From: Streptomyces tagetis
Lineage (GTDB): Bacteria > Actinomycetota > Actinomycetes > Streptomycetales > Streptomycetaceae
Assembly (NCBI RefSeq): GCF_018069565.1
Contig: NZ_JAGPNL010000011.1
Span: forward strand, 1 to 64,000
Reading direction: 5' to 3'
Length of the DNA: 64,000 nucleotides
The first letter of the stretch is position 1. Each line of letters opens with the position of its first letter. This document shows positions 17,529 to 26,012 of the stretch, in pieces. Both the position numbers and the translations under genes were made by a program. The notes under the pieces are model-generated. The model was not told the DNA's origin. It saw only the letters and a program-made list of their open reading frames with translations, and searched no databases.

Positions 17529-17906
17529 CTACGAAGCGGCTCCGCGTATTCGCCGGGAAGCCGGCCGGGGACGCCGGGCGGGAAGGGAGGCGGCGCAGCC
17601 GGTGGGGCCGGTGCGGACACGGCCGGGAGGGGGGAGGGCCGGGCCGCCGGCGCCCGTACGGCTGTCGCCCGTACGGCCCTCGCTCGCGCCGTCGGCCTCC
17701 GAGGAGACACCGGCAGCCGCGTCCCCCGGACGGCGGACCGGCGACGCCGTGCGGTGCGCGGCACGGGGCAGGGCGGCGGCGGGCGGCGGGGCGGTGCGCG
17801 CCAGGGCGGCGGCAGCCGGCAGCGCGGCGACAGGCAGCAGCGCGGCGGCAGGCAGCAGGGCGGTGCGTGGCCGGGCGGCCGGACGCACCCTCTCGCTCTG
17901 GCTCAT
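17529..17906 (-). CDS. Possible Ala/Pro/Arg-rich small protein upstream of ctaD
   Basis: A 125-residue open frame with a good ribosome-binding site (GGGAGGTGGG directly before ATG 17906) and high G/C at third positions. The N-terminus MSQSERVRPAARP is followed by an Ala/Leu/Pro hydrophobic stretch that could be a signal or membrane segment; the rest is low complexity and rich in Arg, Pro and Gly. No family is recognised. It ends 53 bp before ctaD in the same direction. GC-rich DNA gives many spurious frames, so this is tentative. Confidence 0.35.
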   Translation of the reverse strand: MSQSERVRPAARPRTALLPAAALLPVAALPAAAALARTAPPPAAALPRAAHRTASPVRRPGDAAAGVSSEADGASEGRTGDSRTGAGGPALPPPGRVRTGPTGCAASLPARRPRPASRRIRGAAS

Positions 17907-18144
17907 CCCACCTCCCGTGTGCACGCGCGCCAGCAGGGTCCCATCGACGCTACCGGGACGGCGGGCACCACGCCGCCGTGTGCTCATACCACCGGCGTCC
18001 ACCGGGCGATGGCAGTGCCGCGTGCCGTTCACCCGAAAGAGGCCATCCGGCCGTCGGCCCCGGCGGGGGCGGGAAGGGTGGAAGGGGCACCCCGGGCCCC
18101 TCGGCCGTCCGGAGTGCGGCGGACGCGTACCGGCGTCCGGGGAA
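17907..18144. other. Intergenic stretch without a supported gene
   Basis: GC-rich sequence upstream of the possible small protein. The open frames on both strands lack family resemblance. No clear dyad or promoter was seen. Confidence 0.4.
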
Positions 18145-18171
18145 AAGGGGCGCGCGCCGGAGCCGCCCCTT
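18145..18171 (-). terminator. Possible terminator after the methyltransferase gene
   Basis: An 8-bp stem (AAGGGGCG at 18145-18152 with its complement at 18164-18171), 43 bp past the methyltransferase stop. Confidence 0.4.
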
Positions 18172-18214
18172 CAGGGGCGCTCGTCCGGCGGGAGGGGAGG
18201 CAGGCGGGGTCCTG

Positions 18215-19045
18215 TCAGGGTTTGCGGGCGATGCCCGCGTACAGGGCGGCCTCGGCGTCGGTGACGTTCGCGTGCGGCTCGTCGGGGTCCGGACGCCAGC
18301 GCAGGACGGGGGTCAGGCCGGGTTCGAGGAGGTCCCAGCCGTCGAAGAAGGCCGCTATCTCGTCCCGGGTGCGGGCCTGTCCGGGGGTTCCCGCGCTCTC
18401 GTAGATCGTGGTGAGGCGGGCGATCGCCTCGGGGTCGAAGTCGGGGGTGACATGACTGATCGTCAGGATGCTGCCGGAGGGCAGGGCGTCCTTGAGCCGG
18501 GCGACGATGCCGTGGGCGTCGTCCCGGTCGGTGATGAAGTGCAGCAGCGCGTTGAGGCTGAGCGCGATGGGCCGTTCGAAGTCCAGTTCCTCCCGGAGCA
18601 CCCGGTGGTCCAGGAGCGACTTCGGGTCGGTCACGTCGGCCTGCATGTAGGCGGTGCCGCCCTCGGGATGGCTGCGCAGCAGCGCGCGGGCGTGGGCCAG
18701 GACGATCGGGTCGTTGTCCGTGTACACCACCCGTGCCCGGGGGTTGGTGGCCTGGGCGACCTCGTGCAGGTTCGGCGAGGTGGGGATGCCGGTGCCGATG
18801 TCGAGGAACTGTCCGATGCCCATCTGCGCCAGGTGGCGGGTGGAACGGTGGACGAAACTGCGGTTGCTGCGCGCCGCGATGAGGATCGACGGGAAGGCCG
18901 CCATGGCCCGGCCGGCCGCCTCCCGGTCGGCGGGGAAGTTGGTGATCCCGCCGAGGAAGTAGTCGTACATACGGGCCGAGTGCGCCCGGTCGAGTTCCAG
19001 GTCCACCACATCGGCTCGCTCGTCCGCGGTGCCGCCCCCAGCCAT
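18215..19045 (-). CDS. SAM-dependent methyltransferase, DUF574 (PF04672) type
   Basis: A 276-residue protein of the actinobacterial methyltransferase family typified by HSARMYDYFLGG near the N-terminus. Its SAM site is GQFLDIGTGIPTSPNLHE, with VVYTDNDPIVLAHARALL as the second, acidic-loop motif. The family is very abundant in Streptomyces and its substrates are mostly unknown. The ATG at 19045 is chosen because the family starts close to the DRAHSARMYD stretch; longer upstream frames are Arg/Pro-rich. It is transcribed away from the sigma-factor operon. Confidence 0.88.
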   Translation of the reverse strand: MAGGGTADERADVVDLELDRAHSARMYDYFLGGITNFPADREAAGRAMAAFPSILIAARSNRSFVHRSTRHLAQMGIGQFLDIGTGIPTSPNLHEVAQATNPRARVVYTDNDPIVLAHARALLRSHPEGGTAYMQADVTDPKSLLDHRVLREELDFERPIALSLNALLHFITDRDDAHGIVARLKDALPSGSILTISHVTPDFDPEAIARLTTIYESAGTPGQARTRDEIAAFFDGWDLLEPGLTPVLRWRPDPDEPHANVTDAEAALYAGIARKP

Positions 19046-19250
19046 CGTCGGTCTCCCCCCAGTCGCCGTGCACCGGCGCCGTCCCACCGGTCGCCACCCT
19101 GCGCGCCGGGCTGCGCCACCCCGCGCCACCTGAGCTTCCTCCCCCGGGGACCCTCCGGGCAACCGTGGGGACCAGCCAACGCCCGGCTCCACCGCCCGTA
19201 CGAAAAGGTCAACTATGGTCGAATACCCCTCCCTCCAACGCATGATTAAT

Positions 19251-19262
19251 CACATTAATGTG
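19251..19262. promoter_or_regulatory. AT-rich palindrome before the sigma-factor operon
   Basis: CACATTAATGTG is a perfect 12-bp palindrome, overlapped on its left by a second ATTAAT. It is conspicuous in GC-rich DNA and lies between the divergent methyltransferase and sigma-factor units, about 135 bp before the first gene of the latter. Probable operator or promoter element. Confidence 0.45.
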
Positions 19263-19395
19263 GCGTGCCGAGAAAGTTGAGGTACGGCTTGCACAGGACG
19301 GCCCGTCATCCGGTTGGCTGACGAGTGGGAAACATTTGTCCCACACCGACTCCGCCCCAACGGGGAGCGGCGCGGTGCACAGTCAAAGGACGCCA

Positions 19396-19590
19396 GTGGA
19401 CCTCGATCTGGAGAGCCTGGCGGTCTGGGGAACCGCCGCCCGGATCTTCGCCCCCGACCTGCGCCGGGCCGGCCGGCACCTGCTCGCCGACGCCCTGCGC
19501 GGCGAAGTCGGCCGACTCCTCCCGGAGCGGGGCGGCCCGGCCGCCCCTTCCCCCGCCTTGGACGCCACCACCCGTGACAGTGAGGCGTGA
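19396..19590 (+). CDS. Small hypothetical protein at the head of the sigma operon
   Basis: A 64-residue protein from a GTG at 19396 preceded by AAAGGA. The sequence is helical in the middle (AARIFAPDLRRAGRHLLADALRGE) with a Pro/Ser/Thr tail. Its stop overlaps the sigma-factor ATG (TGATG), indicating coupling. No family was recognised. A longer version starting at 19258 is possible but would run over the AT-rich regulatory region. Confidence 0.5.
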   Translation: MDLDLESLAVWGTAARIFAPDLRRAGRHLLADALRGEVGRLLPERGGPAAPSPALDATTRDSEA

Positions 19591-20180
19591 TGACCCCCTC
19601 CCTCGACGGTTCGCGCGGGCGACACACCCGCCCCTCCCCCGCCCGACCCGGGCGGCTGGCGTTGACGTTCGACGCCTTCCACGCCTACCACCGCAAGCTC
19701 TGGATGCGGTACGCCCACACCCAGGTCGGCAGCAGCACCAGCGCCGAGAGCGTCGTGGACACCGCCTGCGCCCGCCTCAAGGCCGACTGGCCCACGGTGC
19801 TGCTCCAGGAGTCGGTGCCCCGCTACGCCTGGATGGTCCTCAAGGAGGAGGTCCACCGCTGGCTCGCCGAACGCGACCTGGAACCCCAGGTCGGCGACGC
19901 CGCCTTCCTGACCGCCCTGCAAAAGCTCCTCCTGCACGAGATGCGCGACGAACTCCGCGTCATCTCCCAGGAGATAGGTCTGTACGCGGCCATCTCCGCC
20001 CTGCCCGAACGCCGTTACGACGTGATCGTCCTGCGCTTCCTGCTCGGCATGGACGACGAGGAGGTCGCCGAGTGCCTCGGCATCGACGCCGCCACCGTGC
20101 GCTCCCACATCCGCCACGCCCGCCGTTCCCTCGCCAGGGAACTCCACATCCCCTACCAGGAGACGGACCCCCAGCAGTGA
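19590..20180 (+). CDS. RNA polymerase sigma factor, ECF-like
   Basis: A 196-residue protein with a clear C-terminal region 4: ISALPERRYDVIVLRFLLG, then the helix-turn-helix EEVAECLGIDAATVRSHIRHARRSLARELH. The N-terminal half resembles region 2 (FDAFHAYHRKLWMRYAHTQVG) but is less typical, with no obvious -10 recognition motif. No classical anti-sigma gene is adjacent; the coupled genes on both sides are unknown proteins that might control it. The ATG at 19590 overlaps the preceding stop. A GTG one codon earlier is equivalent. Confidence 0.8.
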   Translation: MTPSLDGSRGRHTRPSPARPGRLALTFDAFHAYHRKLWMRYAHTQVGSSTSAESVVDTACARLKADWPTVLLQESVPRYAWMVLKEEVHRWLAERDLEPQVGDAAFLTALQKLLLHEMRDELRVISQEIGLYAAISALPERRYDVIVLRFLLGMDDEEVAECLGIDAATVRSHIRHARRSLARELHIPYQETDPQQ

Positions 20181-20893
20181 CTCGTACGCACCAGGAACCC
20201 GCCCCCGGTATCGACGCCGCCCTGCGCGCGGCCCAGGCCCTCACCAGCGCCTACGACGACTACGACACCGACCGGGCGCTGCGGCGCGTCACGGCCCTCG
20301 CGGACGGCCGCGCCACCGACCCCGCCACCCGCGCCCAGCCCCCCGCCCCCTACCCCACGGCGCACGAACAGGCCGCGCACGACCTGGACCTGGCGGTCAC
20401 CCTGATCGTGGACTCCCCGCAGGCGCACGTGAGCCTCGCCCGCCTGGTCGACCTCGACCGCATCGAGCCCGAGGGCGCCCTCGTCTTCGCCGCGCTGCTG
20501 CGCCTGGCGGGGTACGGGGACCAGGCGCAGTTCTGGTTCGAGTTCGCCGCCGGCGCCGGCAACCGCACCGCCGCCTTCTGCCTCTACCTGCTCCACCAGG
20601 GGCGGGCCGAGCACCGCGCCGCCGCCTACTGGCGCGGGCAGGCGCGCACCGCCGCCGCCCCCGCCGAACACCCGGCACCGGCCAGGAGACGGCAGCGTCC
20701 GCTGCTCTCCGAGGGCGTGCGCCGCGAGCTGATCAGCCGCTGCTGGGAGGGGCGGCGGCCGACCCTGCCCCCGAGGCTCGAAGCGGTCATCCACGGCCTC
20801 CCCGTCGACTGCGCCGACGAGGACTTCGGCGAGATCCCCCGCCCCGACGACGTCCTCACCCGGCTCCCGGGACACGAACACCCGCCGGGCTGA
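20177..20893 (+). CDS. Hypothetical protein coupled to the sigma factor
   Basis: A 238-residue soluble protein whose GTG start overlaps the sigma-factor stop (GTGA). Helical segments ALRAAQALTSAYDDYDTDRA and FAALLRLAGYGDQAQFWFEFAAG, then AFCLYLLHQGRAEHRAAAYW, look like TPR or SEL1-like helical pairs. The C-terminal part includes RRELISRCWEGRRPTLPPRLEAV. It may bind or regulate the sigma factor, which is inference from coupling only. Confidence 0.6.
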   Translation: MTRTHQEPAPGIDAALRAAQALTSAYDDYDTDRALRRVTALADGRATDPATRAQPPAPYPTAHEQAAHDLDLAVTLIVDSPQAHVSLARLVDLDRIEPEGALVFAALLRLAGYGDQAQFWFEFAAGAGNRTAAFCLYLLHQGRAEHRAAAYWRGQARTAAAPAEHPAPARRRQRPLLSEGVRRELISRCWEGRRPTLPPRLEAVIHGLPVDCADEDFGEIPRPDDVLTRLPGHEHPPG

Positions 20894-20905
20894 CGGGAGT
20901 CCGGC

Positions 20906-20929
20906 CGGGGCCCGGCATCCCGGGCCCCG
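20906..20929 (+). terminator. Terminator after the sigma-factor operon
   Basis: A perfect 10-bp stem CGGGGCCCGG with a CATC loop, starting 13 bases after the last stop of the operon. Confidence 0.75.
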
Positions 20930-21231
20930 GGCCGCGCCGGGGTCCGCACCGCCGTGATCAGGTGCGCGGGGAGCTGTCCAGGGCCCAACGGCCCCGGCAA
21001 CCAGGGACGTTGGGGCAAATGCCCGTAATGCCATACTGACCTGCGGTTTCACCGGGCGGACGCCTTCCGTTCACGGCGTCGCCCACCCCTACACGTCTCC
21101 AGGAGCACCTCCATGCGTCCAGTCATCCGCCCGCTTCCCGGCAGAGCACCGGCCCTGCACGCTCCGTGCGCCCCCGCGCCGGGCGCCGCGCGGGCCACCG
21201 TCGGAGGCGGGACGCGCGGAGGCGGCCGGTC
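20930..21231. other. Intergenic stretch before the flavohemoglobin gene
   Basis: About 300 bp with no supported gene. The part around 21000-21060 is less GC-rich and may hold the flavohemoglobin promoter, but no convincing -35/-10 pair was found. Confidence 0.4.
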
Positions 21232-22563
21232 ATGAGCGCCGAGGACGGCACCTACCACGCGCTCCTCGCCCGGCACGACGCGATGCGGCTGCGCCGAAAC
21301 CTCCTCTCCCCGGGCGGCGGCACCGAACCAGGCGACACCGCCCGCCCGGCGCCGCAGGAGCCGTACGACGGGGCCGCCGACCAACGGCTGATCATGAGCC
21401 GACTGGACCTGGTGGCACCCTTCGACGAGCTGATCACCCAGCTCTACGCGGCGCTCTTCACCCGGCACCCCGCGCTGCGCTCGCTCTTCCCGTCCGGGAT
21501 GGAGTTCCAGCAGGCCCATCTGGCACGGGCGTTCTGGTACCTGATCGAGCATCTGGACCAGCCCGAGCGGATCACCGAGACCTTCACCCAGCTCGGCCGC
21601 GACCACCGCAAACTGGGCGTGCGCCCGGCCCAGTACACGGCCTTCGAGCAGGCCCTGTGCGAGGCCCTGCGGTTCCGGTCCGGCGAGCACTGGAGCGCGG
21701 AGCTGGAGGACGCCTGGGTCCGGATGCTGCGCCTCGGCGTCACGGCCATGGTCCGCGGCGCCGAGGCCGCGTTGCGCGAACCGGCGTGCTGGAGCGCCAC
21801 GGTGACGGAGCACCGGCGGTGCGGGCCGGACCTCGCGGTGCTCCGCGCGCGTCCGCACGAGCCCTTCCGGTACCGGGCCGGGCAGTACACGGCCGTCGAG
21901 CACGCGCTGCTGCCGCACACCTGGCGGCCGTACTACGTGGCCGGCGAGCCGGGCCGGGACGGGGAGCTGGAGTTCCACGTACGGTGCACGGCGCCCGGCG
22001 GGGTGAGCGAGGCGCTGGTGCACCGCACCGGGGCCGGCGACCGGGTGCGGCTCGGCCCGCCCAAGGGCAGCCTCGCCCTCGGCGACGGCCCGGAGGGCGA
22101 AGTGCGCCTGGTGGCCTGGGACACCGGCTGGGCGGCGATGAAGGCGCTGCTGCGGGAGGCGGAGCGGCGGGCCCGGCCCGCGGCCGAGCGCCGGGTGCGG
22201 CTCTTCCTCGGCGCCGACACCCCGGCCGGGCTCTACGACACCGGGTACGCGGCCGAGCTGGAGCGGCGCCGGCCCTGGCTGAGCGTGGTGACGGTGGCGG
22301 GCGGGGCCCCGGGCGAGGACGCGTACGGCCGGCTGGCCCGCGCGGTGGCCCACGGCGCCGGCCCGGCGTCCGGCCGGACGCTGGTCGCGGGGCCGCCGGC
22401 CATGGTCCGCGCGGTGACCGGCCTGCTCCTCGACGCCGGGCTGCCCGCCGGGAACGTCCTGCACGACCCGCTGCCGGACGGCCCGTACCCCGGGCCGTAC
22501 ACCGCGGGCGGCCATGGTCCCGGCGTCGCGGCGCCCCCGCGCGACCGGCCGGTCCCGGCCTGA
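21232..22563 (+). CDS. Flavohemoglobin-like globin/FAD reductase
   Basis: A 443-residue two-domain protein. Residues about 50-180 form a globin domain with the proximal His in LGRDHRKLGVRPAQY, the usual flavohemoglobin form. Residues about 190-420 form a ferredoxin-reductase module with FRYRAGQYTAVE and RPYYVAG, where the usual RxYS FAD motif is RPYY, and a nucleotide part ending TLVAGPPAMVRAV. Such proteins detoxify nitric oxide to nitrate with NAD(P)H and O2. The N-terminal 45 residues are an extension not found in classical Hmp. The ATG at 21232 follows GGAGGCGG. Single-gene unit closed by a strong terminator. Confidence 0.85.
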   Translation: MSAEDGTYHALLARHDAMRLRRNLLSPGGGTEPGDTARPAPQEPYDGAADQRLIMSRLDLVAPFDELITQLYAALFTRHPALRSLFPSGMEFQQAHLARAFWYLIEHLDQPERITETFTQLGRDHRKLGVRPAQYTAFEQALCEALRFRSGEHWSAELEDAWVRMLRLGVTAMVRGAEAALREPACWSATVTEHRRCGPDLAVLRARPHEPFRYRAGQYTAVEHALLPHTWRPYYVAGEPGRDGELEFHVRCTAPGGVSEALVHRTGAGDRVRLGPPKGSLALGDGPEGEVRLVAWDTGWAAMKALLREAERRARPAAERRVRLFLGADTPAGLYDTGYAAELERRRPWLSVVTVAGGAPGEDAYGRLARAVAHGAGPASGRTLVAGPPAMVRAVTGLLLDAGLPAGNVLHDPLPDGPYPGPYTAGGHGPGVAAPPRDRPVPA

Positions 22564-22571
22564 CCGTCCCC

Positions 22572-22617
22572 GCGCACCCGTGCCCCGGGCCCCCTCCGGC
22601 CCGGGGCACGGGTGCGC
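22572..22617 (+). terminator. Strong terminator after the flavohemoglobin gene
   Basis: A perfect 20-bp stem (22572-22591 with 22598-22617) and a 6-base loop, 9 bases after the stop. Confidence 0.9.
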
Positions 22618-22785
22618 GTCCGGCGTCACCCGGGGCGTTTCGGCCACCCGTGCCGGTGTCATCCTGCGGCACACCGTTCCGCCTACTGAACCGGTGCCAC
22701 CGTGGACACACGGCCGGACGGGACCGCGGGGACGCCCTCCACCTGGGATTTCGGGAATCGTTCGACACGATCCGTGCGCACAGCC

Positions 22786-22814
22786 TTGTCAGGGACATGA
22801 ACCGCTTCTACAGT
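22786..22814 (+). promoter_or_regulatory. Probable vegetative promoter for the endoglucanase gene
   Basis: TTGTCA at 22786 and TACAGT at 22809 with 17-bp spacing, resembling HrdB-type promoters. The CebR boxes begin 20 bp downstream, where a bound repressor would block start or early elongation. Confidence 0.5.
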
Positions 22815-22833
22815 CCCCAGCACAACCGGTAAA

Positions 22834-22873
22834 TGGGAGCGCTCCCACCCGTGGGGAGGTGGGAGCGCTCCCG
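22834..22873. promoter_or_regulatory. Paired CebR operators
   Basis: TGGGAGCGCTCCCA at 22834-22847 and TGGGAGCGCTCCCG at 22860-22873. The first is the perfect CebR palindrome known from Streptomyces cellobiose and cellulase genes; the second has one change. CebR is a LacI-family repressor released by cello-oligosaccharides. The centres are 26 bp apart and the second ends 43 bp before the endoglucanase start. Confidence 0.9.
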
Positions 22874-22915
22874 CCGCCGGTCCTGTCCCCCCGCACCCTC
22901 CCGGAGAGGCTCCCC

Positions 22916-24055
22916 ATGCGACCGTCACGGCATCATGTCCGCCCCCGGCACGGCCTGTTGGGAGCGCTGCTCGCGGCGCTCGCCGTCCTCGCGTCGCTCA
23001 TGACCGCGGCGGCACCGGCCCAGGCGGACACCGCGCTCTGCGAACCGTTCGGGACCACCACGATCCAGGGACGCTACGTCGTCCAGAACAACCGCTGGGG
23101 CACCAGCGCGACCCAGTGCATCACCGTCACCGACTCGGGCTTCCGGATCGACCGCGCCGAGGGCTCGGCACCGACCAACGGGGCCCCGAAGTCGTACCCG
23201 TCCGTCTTCGACGGCTGCCACTACACCGTCTGCGCGCCCGGCACGCAACTGCCCGCGCGCGTCGGCGGCATCACCTCGGCGCCCACCTCGGTCTCCTTCG
23301 GCTACGTGGACGACGCCGTCTACGACGCCGCCTACGACATCTGGCTCGACCCGACACCGCGCACCGACGGGGTCAACCGGACCGAGATCATGGTCTGGTT
23401 CAACCGGGTCGGCCCGATCCAGCCGGTCGGCTCCCGGGTGGGGACCGCCACGGTGGCCGGACGCACCTGGGAGGTGTGGACGGGCGGCAACGGCAGCAAC
23501 GACGTGCTGTCCTTCGTCTCCCCGTCGGCCATCGGGAGCTGGAACTTCGACGTGATGGACTTCGTCCGGCAGGCCGTCGCGCGCGGGCTCGCCGGGAACG
23601 ACTGGTACCTGACGAGCGTCCAGGCGGGCTTCGAGCCGTGGCAGAAGGGCGCGGGCCTGGCCCTGACCTCGTTCTCGGCCGGCATCGACACCTCCGGCAC
23701 CCCGGGCGGTCCCGGGGAGCCGGGTCCCGGTGACCCGGCGGCGTGCAAGGTCGCCTACGCCACCAACGTCTGGCCGGGCGGCTTCACCGCCGACGTCACC
23801 GTCACCAACACCGGCTCCTCGCCCGTCGACGCCTGGCGGCTGGCCTTCACGCTGCCCTCGGGACAGCGGATCACCAACGCCTGGAACGCCGGTGTCACCC
23901 CCGCCTCCGGTGCCGTCACGGCCACCGGGCTGGCGCACAACGCCCGGATCGCCCCCGGAGCCGCCCTGACCTTCGGCTTCCAGGGGACCTACACCGGCTC
24001 GTTCACCGCACCGGCCGGCTTCCGGCTGAACGACGCCGCCTGCGCCACGGCCTGA
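22916..24055 (+). CDS. Secreted GH12 endoglucanase with CBM2
   Basis: A 379-residue secreted cellulase. A signal peptide with an Arg/His-rich head ends near APAQA-DTALCEP. The GH12 domain (about residues 38-260) has NRWGTSATQCITV and the catalytic region NRTEIMVWFNR with the nucleophile Glu. A Gly/Pro linker (GTPGGPGEPGPGDP) leads to a C-terminal family 2 carbohydrate-binding module starting CKVAYATNVWPGGFTADVTV. It cleaves internal beta-1,4 bonds of cellulose outside the cell. Control by the CebR boxes upstream fits. The next gene encodes an LPMO. Confidence 0.93.
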   Translation: MRPSRHHVRPRHGLLGALLAALAVLASLMTAAAPAQADTALCEPFGTTTIQGRYVVQNNRWGTSATQCITVTDSGFRIDRAEGSAPTNGAPKSYPSVFDGCHYTVCAPGTQLPARVGGITSAPTSVSFGYVDDAVYDAAYDIWLDPTPRTDGVNRTEIMVWFNRVGPIQPVGSRVGTATVAGRTWEVWTGGNGSNDVLSFVSPSAIGSWNFDVMDFVRQAVARGLAGNDWYLTSVQAGFEPWQKGAGLALTSFSAGIDTSGTPGGPGEPGPGDPAACKVAYATNVWPGGFTADVTVTNTGSSPVDAWRLAFTLPSGQRITNAWNAGVTPASGAVTATGLAHNARIAPGAALTFGFQGTYTGSFTAPAGFRLNDAACATA

Positions 24056-24070
24056 CCGCCCCGCGGCCCG

Positions 24071-24135
24071 GCCGCACCACGGCACCACCGCACGGCCGCA
24101 CCACCGCACAGCCACACCACCGCACGGCCGCACGA
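24071..24135. repeat. Imperfect 18-bp tandem repeat with flanking dyad
   Basis: About three and a half units related to GCACCACCGCACGGCC fill the start of the gap between the endoglucanase and LPMO genes. Just after it, CACGATCGCGCG and CGCGCGACCGTG form a 12-bp imperfect inverted repeat that may act as terminator. Confidence 0.55.
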
Positions 24136-24283
24136 TCGCGCGACCGCCTGAGCGCGCGACCGTGTGGCCCCTCGGCCCCCCGCCCGTCCGGTCGGACCGC
24201 CTCCCCGGGCGGGCGGGGGCTCCACCGTACGACTCCTGAATGTCATGCCCCGATCAGCATTCGAGTGGAATACAGGAGATCCC

Positions 24284-25399
24284 ATGGTTCGACGCAGCAG
24301 ACTGCTCACCCTGACGGCGGTGATGGCCACGCTGCTCGGCGCGCTCGGCGTGACCTTCCTGCTCGGTCAGGGAAAGGCCGAGGCACACGGCGTCGCGATG
24401 ACGCCCGGTTCGCGCACCTACCTCTGCCAGCTCGACGGCCTCACCGGAACGGGCGCGCTGAACCCGACCAACCCGGCCTGCCGGGACGCCCTCAACAAGA
24501 GCGGCGCCAACGCGCTCTACAACTGGTTCGCCGTGCTCGACTCCAACGCGGGCGGGCGCGGCGCCGGTTACGTGCCGGACGGCACCCTGTGCAGCGCCGG
24601 CAACCGCTCCCCGTACGACTTCTCCGCCTACAACGCCGCCCGCTCCGACTGGCCCCGGACCCACCTGACCTCGGGGTCCTCCATGAAGGTGCAGTACAGC
24701 AACTGGGCGCACCACCCGGGCGACTTCCGGGTGTACCTGACCAAGCAGGGCTGGTCTCCGAACACGCCGCTGGCCTGGGCCGACCTCCAGCTCGTCCAGA
24801 CGGTGTCCAACCCGCCGCAGCAGGGCTCGCCGGGCACCAACGGGGGTCACTACTACTGGGACCTGGCGCTGCCCTCGGGCCGCTCCGGTGACGCGCTGCT
24901 CTTCATCCAGTGGGTGCGGTCGGACAGCCAGGAGAACTTCTTCTCCTGCTCCGACATCGTCTTCGACGGCGGCAAGGGCGAGGTGACCGGCATCCGCGGC
25001 TCCGGCGGCGGTACGACGCCTCCCACCACGCCTCCGCCGACGACCCCGCCGCCCACCACTCCGCCGCCGACGACCCCGCCGGACCACTCCGGGTCCTGCA
25101 TGGCCGTGTACTCCGTGCAGAACTCCTGGAGCGGCGGCTTCCAGGGCTCCGTCGAGGTCATGAACCACTCCACCCAGCCGCTGAACGGCTGGGCCGTGCG
25201 CTGGCAGCCCGGCAACGGGACGACGATCGGCGGGGTGTGGAACGGGGCCCTGTCCGGCAACGGGGACGGCTCGGTGACGGTCCGCAACGTGGACCACAAC
25301 CGGGTCATCCCACCGGACGGCAGTGTCACCTTCGGCTTCACCGCCACCTCCACCGGAAACGACTTCCCGGTGGGAACCATCGGCTGCGTCGCACCGTGA
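24284..25399 (+). CDS. Secreted AA10 lytic polysaccharide monooxygenase with CBM2
   Basis: A 371-residue secreted copper monooxygenase. The signal peptide ends ...KAEA and the mature protein begins HGVAMTPGSRT, so the N-terminal His can form the histidine brace; the second brace His lies in SNWAHHPGDF. The AA10 domain ends near FSCSDIVFDGG. A Thr/Pro repeat linker (units of PTTPP) joins a C-terminal CBM2 beginning CMAVYSVQNSWSGGFQG. It oxidatively cleaves crystalline cellulose (or chitin) and helps the adjacent endoglucanase. The ATG at 24284 follows ACAGGAGAT. No CebR box is present in its own upstream region. Confidence 0.95.
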   Translation: MVRRSRLLTLTAVMATLLGALGVTFLLGQGKAEAHGVAMTPGSRTYLCQLDGLTGTGALNPTNPACRDALNKSGANALYNWFAVLDSNAGGRGAGYVPDGTLCSAGNRSPYDFSAYNAARSDWPRTHLTSGSSMKVQYSNWAHHPGDFRVYLTKQGWSPNTPLAWADLQLVQTVSNPPQQGSPGTNGGHYYWDLALPSGRSGDALLFIQWVRSDSQENFFSCSDIVFDGGKGEVTGIRGSGGGTTPPTTPPPTTPPPTTPPPTTPPDHSGSCMAVYSVQNSWSGGFQGSVEVMNHSTQPLNGWAVRWQPGNGTTIGGVWNGALSGNGDGSVTVRNVDHNRVIPPDGSVTFGFTATSTGNDFPVGTIGCVAP

Positions 25400-25406
25400 C
25401 GCGGCC

Positions 25407-25447
25407 GGCGGGCGGCGCCGCGCGTGCCCCGCACGGCGCCGCCCGCC
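25407..25447 (+). terminator. Terminator after the LPMO gene
   Basis: A perfect 13-bp stem (25407-25419 with 25435-25447) starting 8 bases after the stop. Confidence 0.85.
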
Positions 25448-25581
25448 CCTGAACGGAGGGACGGCCGGTGGCCTCGTGCCGCCGGCCGTCCCGCGTGCCG
25501 TCCTCGGTGCCGTCCTCACGCACGGGTTACGAATCGCTCAACCCCTGGTTGCGAGGCGAGGACCGGGCGACGATGGGGGGC

Positions 25582-25971
25582 ATGACACTGGCCCAGCGCG
25601 CCCTCGACCGGCTGCAAGCCTGGCCCGACCTCACCGTGGGTCCGGCCAGTTGCGGAACGGGGCGGGCGCTCCGCTCCGTCCACGACGACATCGTCCACTT
25701 CCACTCGGGCCGGGACGCGGACCTGCACCTCACCCTCGACTCCATCCGGCGCTTCCACGAGGGGCTGGGCGGCTCCAGCGCGATCCGGCTGGTGCCGGGT
25801 TCGCGCTGGGTGACGGTCCACCTGGACTGCGACACCGATGTCGACCTGCTGCTGAGCCTGGTCAGCATCGCCTTGCAGGCGCACCAGAGGAAGCCGGTCA
25901 CCGGGCAGCCGTCCGGGTGCAATCTGCACCGGGTGACGGTGCTGCCCCGCGACGGGGCGGGCACCGGCTGA
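25582..25971 (+). CDS. Luciferase-family (DUF5519-like) small protein
   Basis: A 129-residue soluble protein: MTLAQRALDRLQAWPDLTVG, then FHSGRDADLHLT, a helical VDLLLSLVSIALQAHQR segment and a Cys-containing C-terminus. It resembles the small actinobacterial proteins annotated 'luciferase family' (DUF5519), which bear no relation to light-producing luciferases in mechanism. Function unknown. An in-frame ATG three codons earlier (25573) is possible. The DUF779-like gene follows after 41 bp and may be co-transcribed. Confidence 0.6.
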   Translation: MTLAQRALDRLQAWPDLTVGPASCGTGRALRSVHDDIVHFHSGRDADLHLTLDSIRRFHEGLGGSSAIRLVPGSRWVTVHLDCDTDVDLLLSLVSIALQAHQRKPVTGQPSGCNLHRVTVLPRDGAGTG

Positions 25972-26012
25972 GCCGCGCGGCGCAACGCTCTCGCAACCTT
26001 CGCCGTGCTGGT

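Noticed and set aside
22798..22832. Eleven-codon open frame just before the CebR boxes, possible leader peptide
   Set aside because: It covers the proposed -10 element and lacks a ribosome-binding site.
24071..24145. Repeat array considered as CRISPR
   Set aside because: Units are adjacent 18-mers without unique spacers and there are no cas genes.
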